DNA of 64,000 bases, taken from positions 868,001 through 932,000 of the forward strand of contig JBBELK010000317.1 of NCBI GenBank assembly GCA_037783545.1, given 5' to 3'. This stretch comes from Henricia sp. BOLD:AAB3569. Lineage: Eukaryota > Echinodermata > Asteroidea > Spinulosida > Echinasteridae. A model generated the notes under the pieces. The model saw only the letters and a list, made by a program, of their open reading frames with translations, searched no databases and was not told where the DNA came from. This document shows positions 44,126-56,690 of this stretch, piece after piece (position 1 is the stretch's first letter; each line of letters begins with the position of its first letter). The translations under genes were made by a program, and so were the position numbers.

Positions 44126-44894
44126 ACATTTAATTTTACTCAGTGATTTTAATCCCGTGATTTATATTTATACATTCCCTATTAAATTTATAAAAGCCTC
44201 GATGGTGCTACATGGAGTATATTATTCTTATAGTTTATTTTTTGTCTGTTTATTGGACGTCGATTTGCAGACCGAAGGCCGAACTGCATAAAACCTAAAG
44301 TGTTTTCCATCTAAACATCGAGATCTGAGACACTGAGTAGTCCTCTTACTCTTCATGAATAAAATAATGTTTTGGGATCCTTTAAATGTGTTACACAACA
44401 ACGGCTTTACTTCCCATTAAAGGATGGATCAGTTGTGCTCAGAGTGCCTTGCAAGGGTACTTGGTACACTACTGCCGATCTCGCAACACGTTTTCAGCTG
44501 AATGTTGCGAGTCAACGGACCCTTGCATACATTGTACTTTAATTTACATACATTTACGTAGTCTTTGTGAAAGACGGTCTAACGTTGCTTGGTTCCTGTA
44601 CGTGCGCATCAGGTGTCATAAATTTCGCGCTCTCAATCCGTATATTTTCTGGGATATCGTAAAAAATCCAACGAAGTTTAGTAAACTAATTTATCTGGTT
44701 ACGTAAAGCAGTGCAGTAATAATGTTTGCTGATGTTTTTCTGTGTTACTACATTTGCAAACAGAAGCAAACGTCTGGAATACAATCATGTGATCACTATT
44801 GGCTGGCTCTAATCACATGACCTGAAACTGGTTCCTGATTGGTTCAGACATAAAACATGAGCGAATAAATGTTTGCCAAAAGCAGCATGTTCAA

Positions 44895-47800
44895 TAGTCT
44901 TTCGGAAAGACTGCCTTTTTGCGCGCAATACACGATGTACATAGACTATTCATCATTGGCCGCCAGAGGGCGCACCTGAAATACAGTCGAAAAGACAGTC
45001 TTTCATATTCCGTATAAATCGCTCGCAAAATACCGAGCGAATTCCTGGCATACCTTTGCGTGACACGTTGAAATGCGTGACGTCATCTAATTTCCATAAT
45101 TCACAACAGCTCTGGTCTGTCTGGTACCCAGAGTACACACTGGACAGGACAGTGCATACAAATGTCGCTGCTTTTCCAGTCGCTGATCGATCGATCGATC
45201 AGCAGTCAGCAGGCAAACATGATATGAGGCAAACACGTTGTCCACGGACAAAGCTATCTTGCGCGTTGCACTCAGTGGCTCGCCGGTACCGTCGTCCGGG
45301 CCTTACCGCTTGCCGGCCTGCGTTGCTCGTATACGGTCGGGTTAGACCCGTGAACGGGTCTACGGTCGGTTGTGATGATTGGGCGGCCAGTGAAGACGAA
45401 GCATTTCGTTCCAAGTTGATAATCGAAAAGTTCAAAGGCTATCAAAGACTGGCATTTAGAGATTTTCTTAGGGCATGTTCTGCTTGGTCACGATTTTTTT
45501 TCATCGCTTACGCGTGGAGGAATAAAACGACTGGCATTGTTTTCTTCTCCTCTATACTATGGCATGCTTTTCATATTATTGGCTTCGGTAAAAAAAAAAG
45601 TGCTAAACGATTTCAGAGAAGTTATCCACTACTATTTTTCCCTAAAATGACTTGCAAGCATCAGTTAGTTTAGATATGATAGAAAATTTAGGAGTGAATT
45701 AATCTGAGTGAAGAACCACCCACTTTCTTAAAAAGTACTACTAGTAATTTCACTCACTATCACATGCTTTGTACACAATGTTTGAAGTATTATAAATTGT
45801 TGGGCAGATTTTTAAAAATTTCAAAATGCCCTTATTAAATTTTTGTAAGCTTAATGTTGAAAGGAGTCTCTCAAAGCCACATGGTTTTACAAAAGTAATT
45901 GTACATTTTCTAAAGTCAAATATGACCCATTTGATTTTCATTTAGGCCAACAACAAATAAGGCAAATTTTTGTGACCCAAGGATCGACCTTTTACGGGCC
46001 TATTTAAAACAATACTTTTTTTCTGATTCTTCGTGCATGTTTTTGTTTTTACAGCAAGCAGAATTGCAGAAGATTAATTAGAGCAACTTGCTTGCATAAG
46101 CCTCCGAAAATATACTGGAATAACGTTTAATGGAACAAATTTAAATTTGATGTTTATTAGTTTACTAAATGTTTAAAATGTCACCCTTTTCAGTGCTCTG
46201 AGGAGAATGCTTTGAGAAGGCCCATTAATTTTGTGGATATGAAGCTGTTTTTACGAATTCCAGGGAACAACAGCATACTACTTTGTAGATAGGACAGAAG
46301 CCCTTGAAGGAAATTTGCACAGTTTGGTTAACTTTAAAAAAAATGGAAATGTTTGTCAACATTGTCTGATTCATTAGTTCAATATTTGACTTCAAGTGCA
46401 GAAATAATTTGAATTTTTAGGTTGAATTCCATATCCGACCACTATAAACCTCTTTATTTTATATTAAATGAAAAATAAACAATGCATGTTAGAACAAGTT
46501 TGATGATAAAAATGAGAAATAAAATTATGACATGTCTGATTTTAGGCCCCCAGCCTGGATTTCCATTGTTATAAAACCATGTAAAATTTTAGTTTAGTTG
46601 TAAAAACCATGGTGTAAAAACTAAGAAAGAGACATTTTCATGATTTTTAAATTTTTTTCCCACTGCTGTCCAACATTGTCTAAGGAAATGTTCGTCAACA
46701 TTGTCTGATTCATTAGTTCAATATTTCACTTCAAGTGCAGAAATAATTTAAATTTTTAGGTTGAATTCCATATCCGACCACTATAAACCTCTTTATTTTA
46801 TATTAAATGAAAAATAAACAATGCATGTTAGAACAAGTCTGATGATAAAAATGAGAAATAAAATTATGACATGTCTGATTTTAGGCCCCCAGCCTGGATT
46901 TCCATTGTTATAAAACCATGTAAAATTTTAGTTTAGTTGTAAGAACCATGGTGTAAAAACTAAGAGAGAGAAATTTTCATGATTTTTAAATTTTTTCCCA
47001 CTGCTGTCCAACATTGTCCAAGGAAATGTTCGTCAACATTGTCTGATTCATTAGTTCAATATTTCACTTCAAGTGCAGAAATAATTAGAATTTTTAGGTT
47101 GAATTCCATATCCGACCACTTATAAACGTCTTTATTCTGTAAATGAAAAATAAACAATGCATGTTAGAACAAGTTTGATGATAAAAATGAGAAATAAAAT
47201 TATGACATGTCTGATTTTAGGCCCCCAACCTGGATTTCCATTGTTATAAAACCATGTAAAATTTTAGTTTAGTTGTAAAAACCATGGTGTAAAAACTAAG
47301 AGAGGAATTTTCATGATTTTTTAATTTTTTCCCACTGCTGTCCAACATTGTCCAAGGAAATGTTCGTCAACATTGTCTGATTCATTAGTTCAATATTTCA
47401 CTTCAAGTGCAGAAATAATTTAAATTTTTAGGTTGAATTCCATATCCGACCACTATAAACGTCTTTATTTTGTATTAAATGAAAAATAAACAATGCATGT
47501 TAGAACAAGTTTGATGATAAAAATGAGAAATAAAATTATGACATGTCTGATTTTAGGCCCCCAGCCTGGATTTCCATTGTTATAAAACCATGTAAAATTT
47601 TAGTTTAGTTGTAAAAACCATGGTGTAAAAACTAAGAGAGAGAAATTTTCATGATTTTTAGATTTTTTCCCACTGTTGTCCAACATTGTTCAATGTTTTG
47701 GCCATGGCATTGGGTCTTAATCTACACGGACAGGCACCCCCGGCCGGGGACAGGAAGTCACCGGGCTGGGCTGGGCGCGCACTCGTACCGAGAAATGCCG

Positions 47801-48144
47801 CTTCTCGGCAGGCAATGCACCACGGTCACTGCACGAAAACGGCCCGATATCATTTTCGCGCGGCACGGTGAATCACTAGCACTGCACACGTACAAAATGT
47901 ACACGGCAAGTTACCATCCCACATGACCTAATTATGGAGGCATCGCTTTCTCTTCTACGCAGGCGCCCATAATTTTTGACCTTGCTGTTTAATTATTCAT
48001 GTGCTTCCATTAAGGTTATCGAACTTTTTTCTTACGGAGTAATCAAGACCGAGTTTTCGAGTTCACGTTGTAAGTGTAGGTACGCCCTCTGGCGGCTAAA
48101 ATGAACAATGTGGGGATCGCGAACTCGGTCTTGCATCAAGACTA
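44895..48144. mobile_element. 3.25-kb DNA transposon with 9-bp duplication, no transposase seen
   Basis: CATGTTCAA occurs at 44886-44894 and 48145-48153; the homologous spacer between copies 1 and 2 has it once (37274-37282). Ends are TAGTCTT and AAGACTA, with sparse further inverted similarity for about 85 bp. Each end can form a hairpin of about 90-100 nt (GGAAAGACTG with CAGTCTTTC at the left, CAAGACCGAG with CTCGGTCTTG at the right). A 9-bp duplication fits Mutator-like elements, but this is only one clue. The 205-codon frame at 45056 shows no transposase motif. Contains the 338-bp tandem array. Confidence 0.85.
46345..47691. repeat. 338-bp tandem repeat, four units
   Basis: Units begin GGAAATGTTYGTCAACATTG at 46345, 46684, 47022 and 47356 (periods 339, 338, 334) and are highly similar throughout. 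AT-rich, each with GCCCCCARCCTGGATTTCC. Later units are closer to each other than to the first. Lies wholly inside the 44895-48144 element. Confidence 0.92.
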
Positions 48145-49117
48145 CATGTTCAAACACGAGCAAACACAGTTTGCCGTCCACACCTGCAAGCGTTTCTGAA
48201 AAACATTTTTAAAAACTTGAAGTTTGGTCATGGTTTGCCAGTGTGGACGATGCTTTAAGTACGCGCAGACTGATAACCGATTGTTCCCATTATAATTAAT
48301 GCATGTAACAGTGTCATAGTCCAACTATTGTTTGCTCAAACTGCTATATTTTCTTAATCTCGGTATATAGGGCTGGTACAACACAAACTAGCTGACATCA
48401 TTTATAGTGGTGGATTATTCAGAATCTTTATTGGTGTGGTTGACTGGCAGAGTTTTGGAGAATGGGCAACTGCTGTATATATAGTACAACTACAAGGAGT
48501 GAGCTGAAACCCTGGGATGATCTCTATAACCTGAAAGGAATATAGTGTATGATATATGCAAGCATCCAGTGAAATAAGGACTGTCGGTGCAAGGGTATAA
48601 TAAATTGTGACTATACACCTGGGGCGCGTTCAATAGCGTAGTACGTATGCATACCGACGATACGGTGAAGGTATACGAAAATACCCATATACCAGCGTGC
48701 GTATTGTGCTATTGAACGCGCCCCTGCGTGGCCACTCCATTTTTTCCTGAGTGCAACCTGGACAAGATGAAATGCGAAATGTTGTTGTTGTTGTTGTATA
48801 TTTTATGGCATCTTCGGCAACTAAGGCCCTTTATGCCATCAACTATACGGTTTTAGCTTTAACTATACTATATTATCAACTTGAGATGACGAAGAAGGAG
48901 TTGCAGTTTTAGAAGTGGGAGGAAAACCCCCAGAGAAATGCCCCAGGGTAAAACCCACGCGGTCAAGTAGGGACTGAATGCGAAATGGACACAGAGTCTG
49001 CCTTTTTATAGTCGAGTTTATTTACAAAGGTATTTTCTTTTGATTGTGTAGGGTATAGGCCTATTCAAGGCTTGGGTACTGATAACCAACGACAGCAAAA
49101 TCGGAAAATAAAATTAA
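48145..49117. other. spacer upstream of transporter copy 3
   Basis: Homologous to 37274-38264 upstream of copy 2, with small deletions (for example of 'gtgcagtttgctgttg'). Contains the foldback at about 48622-48724. No gene. Confidence 0.7.
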
Positions 49118-49563
49118 AGTTGCACTGTCCGTGTTTGCGTAAAGGGATTTAAAAAATAATTTACACTAGCGAACGAAATTAGAAAGCTTACATGTCCCTG
49201 TAATGAAACAAACAAAATAATAATAAAAACTTAAAATTCCGACGTCGGGAATAGACTACTAACTTGAAAACGTCACCCTGTGTGTGATCAAGGTTACTGG
49301 GTCTACACTAAAACCAGTGAACTGTTTTAGTGTAGACAAAACTGGCGTTTCAGATTACCAGCGAATGTTTAGACCCAATTACCATGGTAACCGACGTCAC
49401 ACTTTAGTATAGAGATACAAGCCTTATCTTGAAAGGATGTATTTTTACGTTCTTGGTACCAAATGAAATGTGATAGCTTTTTATATATTCTAGAAAAATA
49501 GCAATTTTACTTTAACAAATAAAATTTGACGCTCAAACCGGCCTAAAATCGGACAGTGCAACT
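49118..49563. mobile_element. TTAA-flanked MITE upstream of transporter copy 3
   Basis: Orthologue of 38265-38710: TTAA at 49114-49117 and 49564-49567, same ends, same 13-bp hairpin (49301-49313 with 49324-49336). Confidence 0.85.
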
Positions 49564-49701
49564 TTAAGTAACGACAAAGATAAAGTTGTATTTTCGCCCC
49601 AACGTATTTAAAGGTTTTTTTTTTACAACCAACGTTGGGTGAAAAGTTGGCAAAATTAACCCATTATTGTTTACAGTGCACATTTCCTAACCGAATAGGT
49701 T

Positions 49702-52700
49702 ATGAAAACCACTCGGCGGAGATTGAGTGTTGACCATGAAACGGACAGCGTGTCGAAACCAGTCAAGAGCTTAACATCCGGGGGTGCCTGGACCATCGTG
49801 GTCGTCATCTCATGTCACTTAATCTGTACACTCATTGGCATTCCACTTCAAAGCGGCAACATCTTCTATTTGAATTGGAGGAATGAATTTAAGAGTAATT
49901 CCAGGGAAACTGCGACCGTTCAGAGCGCTTGCTCAGCTACTGCTAATATCGGCGGTAAGTTTAGAATTAAAGCCCCATGTTTTGTCTTAACAGGTAGTTC
50001 TTAAATTTCTTATACAGCGCATTCTATGTCTGCCAACATCGCAATGCGCATTGAGACCAGGAACTGTCTGAACATTAAAGGTACACACCGGCCTACTGTT
50101 TACATGATTTAGTGATATAGCAGCATTGACAATACTTTTTTGATGGTCGTTATCAAAAAAGATCATCAAAATATCCCCTAATTTACTAAAGAAGTGCAAA
50201 ATTAACAAAAACGGTTAAAAGACGGGTTATACGCTTACCAGCCGTTGCAACTACGCGCGAGCCTCACGACTTTGTCACAAACGATTCGCTCTTCTCCTGC
50301 TGCTCAGGATATCTCAAATTTTCTGCTCACGATTTCACTGGACAGCCCGGACGACCGAATATGAATTTCCGTTTTCTTTTGAGGAGTTGGCATCATGTTT
50401 TTTTCTTCACGAACGTACACCGGAGCAATACGCCCGTGATGTGTGTGTGTGCACTCAGGCTATTTGCCGTGCTGCGCGGGGCAAATATCCGACACTCCAC
50501 ATATCTGACATAAACCACTCAGCCACAGCTAGTAGTCCAAGAGGCAACACGGTAGTCCCTGATTCTGCCAGTCACTGCCTTGAGTGGTTTCGAACCCTAG
50601 CGCTTCAATCTGCAGTTTGCGATTCAGTGACCTAAACCATTCGGCCACAGTACATGTATATTCTAAAAGGTGCCCTGATCTTGTCAGAGATGCCAGGCTA
50701 AATAAGCCTATATACTGTGGTTGACCGGTCTGGTGCATCTTTCGCGGGATCTGTTTGATCGTACACGTTTTAGGTACGAATCTAGGTGGTGCCGTGGTGC
50801 TAGTGGCCTTGGGCAAGGCACTTTGCCATAAATTGTCCCTCTCCGTCCAGAAGCAAATAGGTAGTGAATGTGTTATGTGTTAGATTAGCTCATAAGCACC
50901 TAAAAGGCAGCCTTACGATAAGAACAATGTATCATAAATGTACTGTTGATGAAACAAGCGTGGGTGCTCTAATGCATACCACTTTGGCCACCTTATATTA
51001 AACTTTGACGAAGGCCCTGCTGGTGAAGAATAACATGTTGGGTGATAGGGTAGTCTCAACCATCCCCGTTCTCTTCCAATGCACTGTATAGCACAACATA
51101 TATTTTGTCAATAATTTTAATTTTACTTGAAATGTCACCAGGTCTCATCGGCGGAGTTTTGGTGAAACGGTACAGCTGCAGGTGTGTGGGAATGATAGGA
51201 GTGACACTGACGTGCCTGGGTCTATTTTGCAGTTTCTTTGTTGTGGACATCTTTCAGCTATACGTTACAGCGTTCATAATGGGTATACATGAAGAGTAAT
51301 TATTTGTTTTTCCCGGAAAAAGAAGACTCTATCACGTCTTGCGTTATAGAACAGTTCAACCGGCCCCCTGAATTGGTTCTATAGAGTCCAAACTGCTGAT
51401 TGGAAGGGTACTAGACTAATGCTTTGCGTTCCAATCCTTGTCTTCAGAGCGAGATTTGGAACGCCACTAGAAACTTTTAAATCAGCCGACTGATTAATTA
51501 TAAAGAGGCTTGAATGAACCGTTCTGACACGTCTATATAGGAGTGCACAACATCACGTGTGTCGTACTTCGATACCGATTGGCTCTTTCCATAGAATGCT
51601 AAACCAACTCCTAGTATAGAGATGCCAGTCCTCTCGGAATTTGCAACAGACCTTTTGCAAAATTATTGATATCATGACTCCTGACACAGATAAATTTATA
51701 GATGTGTCTAAAGTCAGGAGATCAGCCTACTTTCCATGTGTCTTCTTTAAAATCCGGGAAAGTTGGCAGCTCTGCTGTATCCATTTATTTGGGTATTCAC
51801 ACTACTCATTGCGTTCATGCATGGTGGTAAAACTTTAAAAAGCACACGTATACGTGCACTATGCTTTAACAAAAGGCACACGAGTTTAACTTGCCGCTTA
51901 TTAAACTGTCATTGTAGCGCTTTTCAAGTGAGCAAAGGTAGGCGGATATTTAAAAACCTGATATCCAGAGAGCACAATAACAAATGCATACAGAATTGGT
52001 AGAATAACGGCTAGGAATTAGCTTTATATCAGGAAAAGCTTTTTGGTGGGGGCGGCGTTATAATGAGAGCTACTTTACTGAAGATCGTATTTTGTCTCTC
52101 CCACAGGTATTGGAGTTGGAATTGTATCCAACGCCGCCCTCGTAGCAGTTATCGTTTATTTCAAGAAGGGATTCAAGATTGCCAATGGGATTGCGTCTTC
52201 TGGAATTGGCACAGGCTCTCTGGCGGTGCCACCTCTGGTTCTACATCTCATGGAGCGCTACGGCTGGAGGGGAGCCATCCTCATCAGCTCCGCAATCATG
52301 GCAAACACCTTCGCTCTGTTTGCGGTTTTCAGGACTCCTCGGCGTTTCAGTAAGCTGAACAAGACAAAATCTGCCTCGGTTGGTGATGATACAGAGGCCG
52401 GTCTGCAGTTGACAAATTTGATCCCAGATACATTGGGTGACAACTCTGGAGTTTGTGACGAGTATGATTCTTTGGAGGAAGGACGACGTGTTCGTGACCA
52501 GCCCGTTCTCGGCAGTCACGACGATATTGATTCAGTTCACTCTCTTTCCCACAAGAGCTTCCCAACATCCACAAGATTGGTTCTTGCATTGCAAAGGTTG
52601 GCGTCAATTCTTGGGTTGACGGTCTTCCTAAGGAGTTATCGTTTTGCTCTCCTCTGTCTATTTGCGATTCAGTTTGGTTTTGTGTACTACGGACCAGTAG

Positions 52701-54535
52701 TTTTCTTTATCTCACGTGCTCAGGACATCGGTACAGCGCCTTCTGTCGCCGCGCTTTTGCTCAGTATTTACGGCACAGGCAATTGCCTCGGTCGTCTTGT
52801 AAACGGATTTTTAATCAGTTGGCGACTGTCTTCCGAGTGTGTTGGCTCAATCTCTTTGGTTGTGGCTTGCGGCTCATTGCTGACCATGAACATAGATGGC
52901 TACGGCTTCTTAGTGGCTTCGTCTTTTCTCTACGGGTTTTCGATTGGCGTCATGGTGGGAATAACCGTAATTCTGACCAAGCAATATGTGGGCGTGGTTC
53001 AATTCCCTGTCTGTATCGGTTTGTACAATACTGGCGTTGGAATCGGAGCTTTTCTTGGACCTGTTATATCAGGTAATACTCCTGCATACTGTTGACACCA
53101 ATATATGCAAATGTAACTTCCATTTCACTCAACACAAATTATGTGGTATAGTGGTATAACTAGTCTTGCCCGGAGTAAGATGACGGGTGGTGGCTTCATT
53201 GTGGGGTACCACGGCCGAGTGGTTTGGGTCATTGACTCGCAGTCATAGGTGAAAACTCGGGGTTGCGAGTTCGAACCTCTCCCCCGACTGCGGCACATGT
53301 GCCCTTGAGCATGGCACTTAACCACACTTGCTCCATCCTTCGGAAGGGATGCAAAGCCGTTGGTCCAGTGTGTTAGGTAACGGTAACGCACTTTAAAGAT
53401 CCCATGGCATTCTTTCGTGAAGAGCAAGGGGATTCCCCGGTGTCTCTGGACGATTCTAATTCTTCATGGGTTTCCTAACGCTTGCGAGTGACAGTGCAAT
53501 GGGCACTTTTTAAGGAATCCTTGGTATGAATACCAGAAAGAAATAATAATGAATAATAAAAAGAGTTGCAATTTCCAGCATATGCAGCACGATATGTCAC
53601 AGAGGGTACCCTTTTCCCAAAGAAAGTTTAAAGGAATTCCTTTTAAGTTTTAAGGGGGTGTGTTGAGGTATAGGGGCAGGAGGGGGTATCTATTCCGTTG
53701 CTTATTGGTCGGTGGTGTTATCCTGTTACACCATGACACAAAGTTGGACGGCACCAACAGATTTCCATCGAACTATGTCTATCCGCACGTACATGTAAGC
53801 TGTCTCAGGTGGCGCACCCAAGGGGTGGGGGTCTTGGGGTAGCTTGAGCCCCCGCCTCCAAGAGGTTTAATTTGTTTCTCTATTTTTTGAAATAAAAAGC
53901 ACAATGGGCAATCAGTATTTGACAGGGATATGGAGCAGGGTTGTAGTTGAGTCCATCACAATTCCTCACAAGCCTTAACGAGTACACCACAAGTTCCTGG
54001 GTCTTAATTCAAGTCACAAGCTATTCAAATGAACTCCGACAAAGGCATTCTTTTGTGCGTCTTCATCCCTTGCTTCTTGTTACTGGACTTAAGACGGATT
54101 TGCGGTGGACTTGTCACGGACTTGTGATTTTATCGGCTCTGGACTTGTGATGGACTTGTGATAGACTTGTAATGGACTCGACTACCGCATGCTGTGGATA
54201 TCGGCATTGACGACGTCATCGTAGGATGGCCACAACAGAACACTTGGATTTAACACTATAAGTATGCATCATGGGACAAGTTGTGTCAGCTTGTGCGCCA
54301 CTGTCCACAAGCTTAATGTAGTTAGATAAAGGCAAATAACATTTTCGATAACATTAATTTTTAATAATGTTTTTGGTTTTCCCCCACAGGGTGGCTCTAT
54401 GACGCCTCACAAGATTACAGACTGATCTTCTACGTGTGTGCCGGAATCTGTCTCATCTGCGCAGTCCAAGTGATCCTGATGCCCCAGTTGAAACGATTAG
54501 AGCCAGGAATGAACCTCGAACTATCAGAAAGATAG
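49702..54535 (+). CDS. SLC16/monocarboxylate transporter-like protein, array copy 3
   Basis: Coding exons 49702-49954, 51142-51282, 52107-53072, 54390-54535; again 253, 141, 966 and 146 nt, phase 1, 501 residues. Differences from copy 1 in exon 3 are few (GVGIVSNAALVAV, KGFKIAN, NKTKSAS, RLVLAL, QFGFVYY). In exon 2 it has CSFFVVD where copies 1 and 2 have CSSFVVD. The last exon reads NLELSER instead of NLEPSER. The N-terminus has PVKSLTSGGAW. Intron 2's acceptor lies in TGTCACCAG rather than ATGTTCAG. All family motifs and the TM8 Arg/Asn pair are intact. Confidence 0.92.
53205..53555 (+). mobile_element. full-length tRNA-derived SINE in intron 3, copy 3
   Basis: Orthologue of 34243-34593 with A and B boxes intact (GGCCGAGTGGTTTGGGTC, GCGAGTTCGAACCTC) and the same 3' end. 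Confidence 0.85.
53938..54188. mobile_element. CAAGTCC/GGACTTG foldback, intron 3, copy 3
   Basis: Orthologue of 35012-35252. It carries one extra GGACTTGTGATGGACTTGTG unit, showing the iterated motif changes in number between copies. Confidence 0.8.
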
Positions 54536-54714
54536 CCACGCGCTTTCACCGTAAAAACTGTATTGTCTGGTAAATTAGGAACTAACAAAATTTGAGAGAT
54601 TATATTTCAACTTTTCAAGCAAAAACGTAAGAGGAATTAAAATCAGAGAAATTGTATTTATATGTGTGTTTATTTAGCTTTTTAGCTTAGTAAATGAGAA
54701 AAATATAAAACGAT

Positions 54715-55990
54715 CAGTCCGATGATACGCATATATACGTGTTTGTCAAGCCTCCCGATCGTGACAGTGCCATCGATTGCCTCACAAAGTGTGTCAACGC
54801 TATTCGAACGTGGATGACTTAAAACAAACTCTTGCTAAACGACTCGAAAACGGAGTTGCTCCACGTGCGCTCGAGGTTCGCTAAACGTGTGCCTGGTGTC
54901 GGCATTACCGTTGGCAACTCGGACATTGTTTCTTCTTAAGATGTTCGAAATCGTTGAGTTATTCTGGACAATAGTCTTACCATGTCTGCACACATCGATG
55001 CTGTCTGTAGAAATGCAATTCAAAGAATGAGAAAGCTTAGACGCTACCTGGACATCGAAATACACAAGCACAACACCCAAGACATTGGCTTCAATATCTG
55101 GCACTCCCTATTATCCAACCAGACCGATGGGTCACCTATACCCTAGGTCCTCCACCCACGACAGCCACTGCCACAGTGTCATGCACCAGTGAGCACACTG
55201 GTGCCAACCACAGTATTAGGATCCTAGCACAATCACGCCTCCTCCAAGGGCGGTCGGGTTGGCGAAGACGAACAGAGCACACATATGAGATTCACATGGT
55301 GCTACCGTAAACCCATACACACGTTGATTTCCACCATGCATAGCCTTAAGTTTTACCTACCTGGACATTCAAAATTGTACACGCCTTTGTTACCTCGAGG
55401 ATTGACAACTGTAACAGCATTCTCTACGGGCTACCTGCAAAGGAACTCAGAGGGTCCAGAATACGGCCGCAAGAGTTGTCGGTCTGAACCGCAAGCATGA
55501 CCATATAACTCCGGTGATGCAGCGCCTCCACTGGTAACCGGTTCGTAAAAGAATAGAATACAAGATCATGCTGCTAACTTACAAAGCACTGAACAGCCGA
55601 GCACCTACGTATATCACAGAGCTCATTAAAAGCTACCAACCCCCTTTGGCACTGAGGTCAGCATCTCAACATCTACTCTGTATACGGGAGGAGCTTTTCG
55701 GTGTCGGCACCGCGCCTATTATGGAATAGTCTGCCACCTGCCGTCCGTAGCTCACAGACATTAGTGCAATTTAAGTCTCCCGTTAAGACTCAATAATTGT
55801 TTAATGATGTTTAGGTCAAATTGCATCTGTATCACAAGGGTCAATTTTTTGAACTAGGTGAACATATTTTATTTTCATGGTAATGCCTGGCTGTATTATT
55901 AACTTTTTAATCTTGGTTTTTACGCACTTTGTATTGTTGACGATGTTAAGCGCATTGAGGCCGTAGCTACATGCGCTATAAGTTCGGGGT
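54715..55990 (+). pseudogene. CR1/L2-like non-LTR retrotransposon 3' part, longest copy
   Basis: Begins at SDDTHIYVFVKPPD, continues through AHIDAVCRNAIQRMRKLRRY, and after frameshifts carries the typical C-terminal block of CR1/L2-clade ORF2: NSILYGLPAKELRG-like, HITPVMQRLHWLPVRKRIEY, KIMLLTYKALNSRAPTYITE, LIKSYQPPLALRSASQ and PRLWNSLPPAVRSSQTLVQF. Several stops and frameshifts make it non-functional. Copies 1 and 2 of the array hold the same insertion minus an internal ~850 bp. Confidence 0.85.
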
Positions 55991-55999
55991 TATGAAATT

Positions 56000-56460
56000 T
56001 TATTTTACGTAGTGATTTTAATTTCGTGATTTATATTTATACTTTCCCTAGTTAATTTTTTGTCTGTTTATTGGACGTCGATTTGCAGACCGAAGGCTGA
56101 ATTGCATAAAACCTAAAGTGTGGTCCATCTAAACATCGAGATCTGAGACACCGGCGAGTAGTCTTCTTACTCTTCATCAATGAAGAGCGTGATTCAAATC
56201 TGGTAAACACTGGATGAAGATTTCAAAATTTCTTAAAATAATCAAAATATTACCTCGATCTGTAAAGAAATGTCCATATTTTACAATCATATTACACAAA
56301 TTAACAGAATAAATTTAACTAGATAGTGCATGTATAGTAATAGGGCCAACGTACTCTGTTGATTTTTTTTCAGAAATATGCTATAATTTAGATTAAAGTA
56401 AAAAGATAGCGTGACGTAATGCATGTAAATACAAAAAAACAACCTGGTAAATCTGTTATG
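56000..56460. other. spacer after the transporter array
   Basis: 56040-56175 still matches the 3' flank of copies 1 and 2 (GACGTCGATTTGCAGACCGA). After about 56200 the array homology stops and AT-rich sequence duplicated at 62750 begins. No gene. Confidence 0.55.
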
Positions 56461-56461
56461 A

Positions 56462-56690
56462 ACACTACTCACAATAAGTTAGGGATATTATCGGGTGTAT
56501 GCAGATATTTTGTTGAGGGTATGCAGTAGGTATTCCGCTTGGATGATTTTGTAAATGATTAGACAGTTGTATATGTATCTGCATGACAGAAACATCTTGT
56601 CACAGGAATAGGTGAAAACAGTCACCGGGAAGAACATCAAAAATTGACAACATACCAATATCCCTAACTTAGTGCGAGTAGTGTAAGTTA
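56462..56690. mobile_element. MITE with CACTACTCACAATAAGTTAG ends
   Basis: CACTACTCACAATAAGTTAG plus GGATATT at the left is complementary to AATATCCCTAACTTAGTGCG plus AGTAGTG at the right. The copy in the right duplicate is at about 62908-63135. The 81-codon minus-strand frame within is not considered a gene. Confidence 0.75.

Noticed and set aside
45056-45673. 205-codon plus frame inside the 3.25-kb element
   Set aside because: No transposase or zinc-finger motif, poly-A runs near the end, ordinary composition. Kept only as part of the element.
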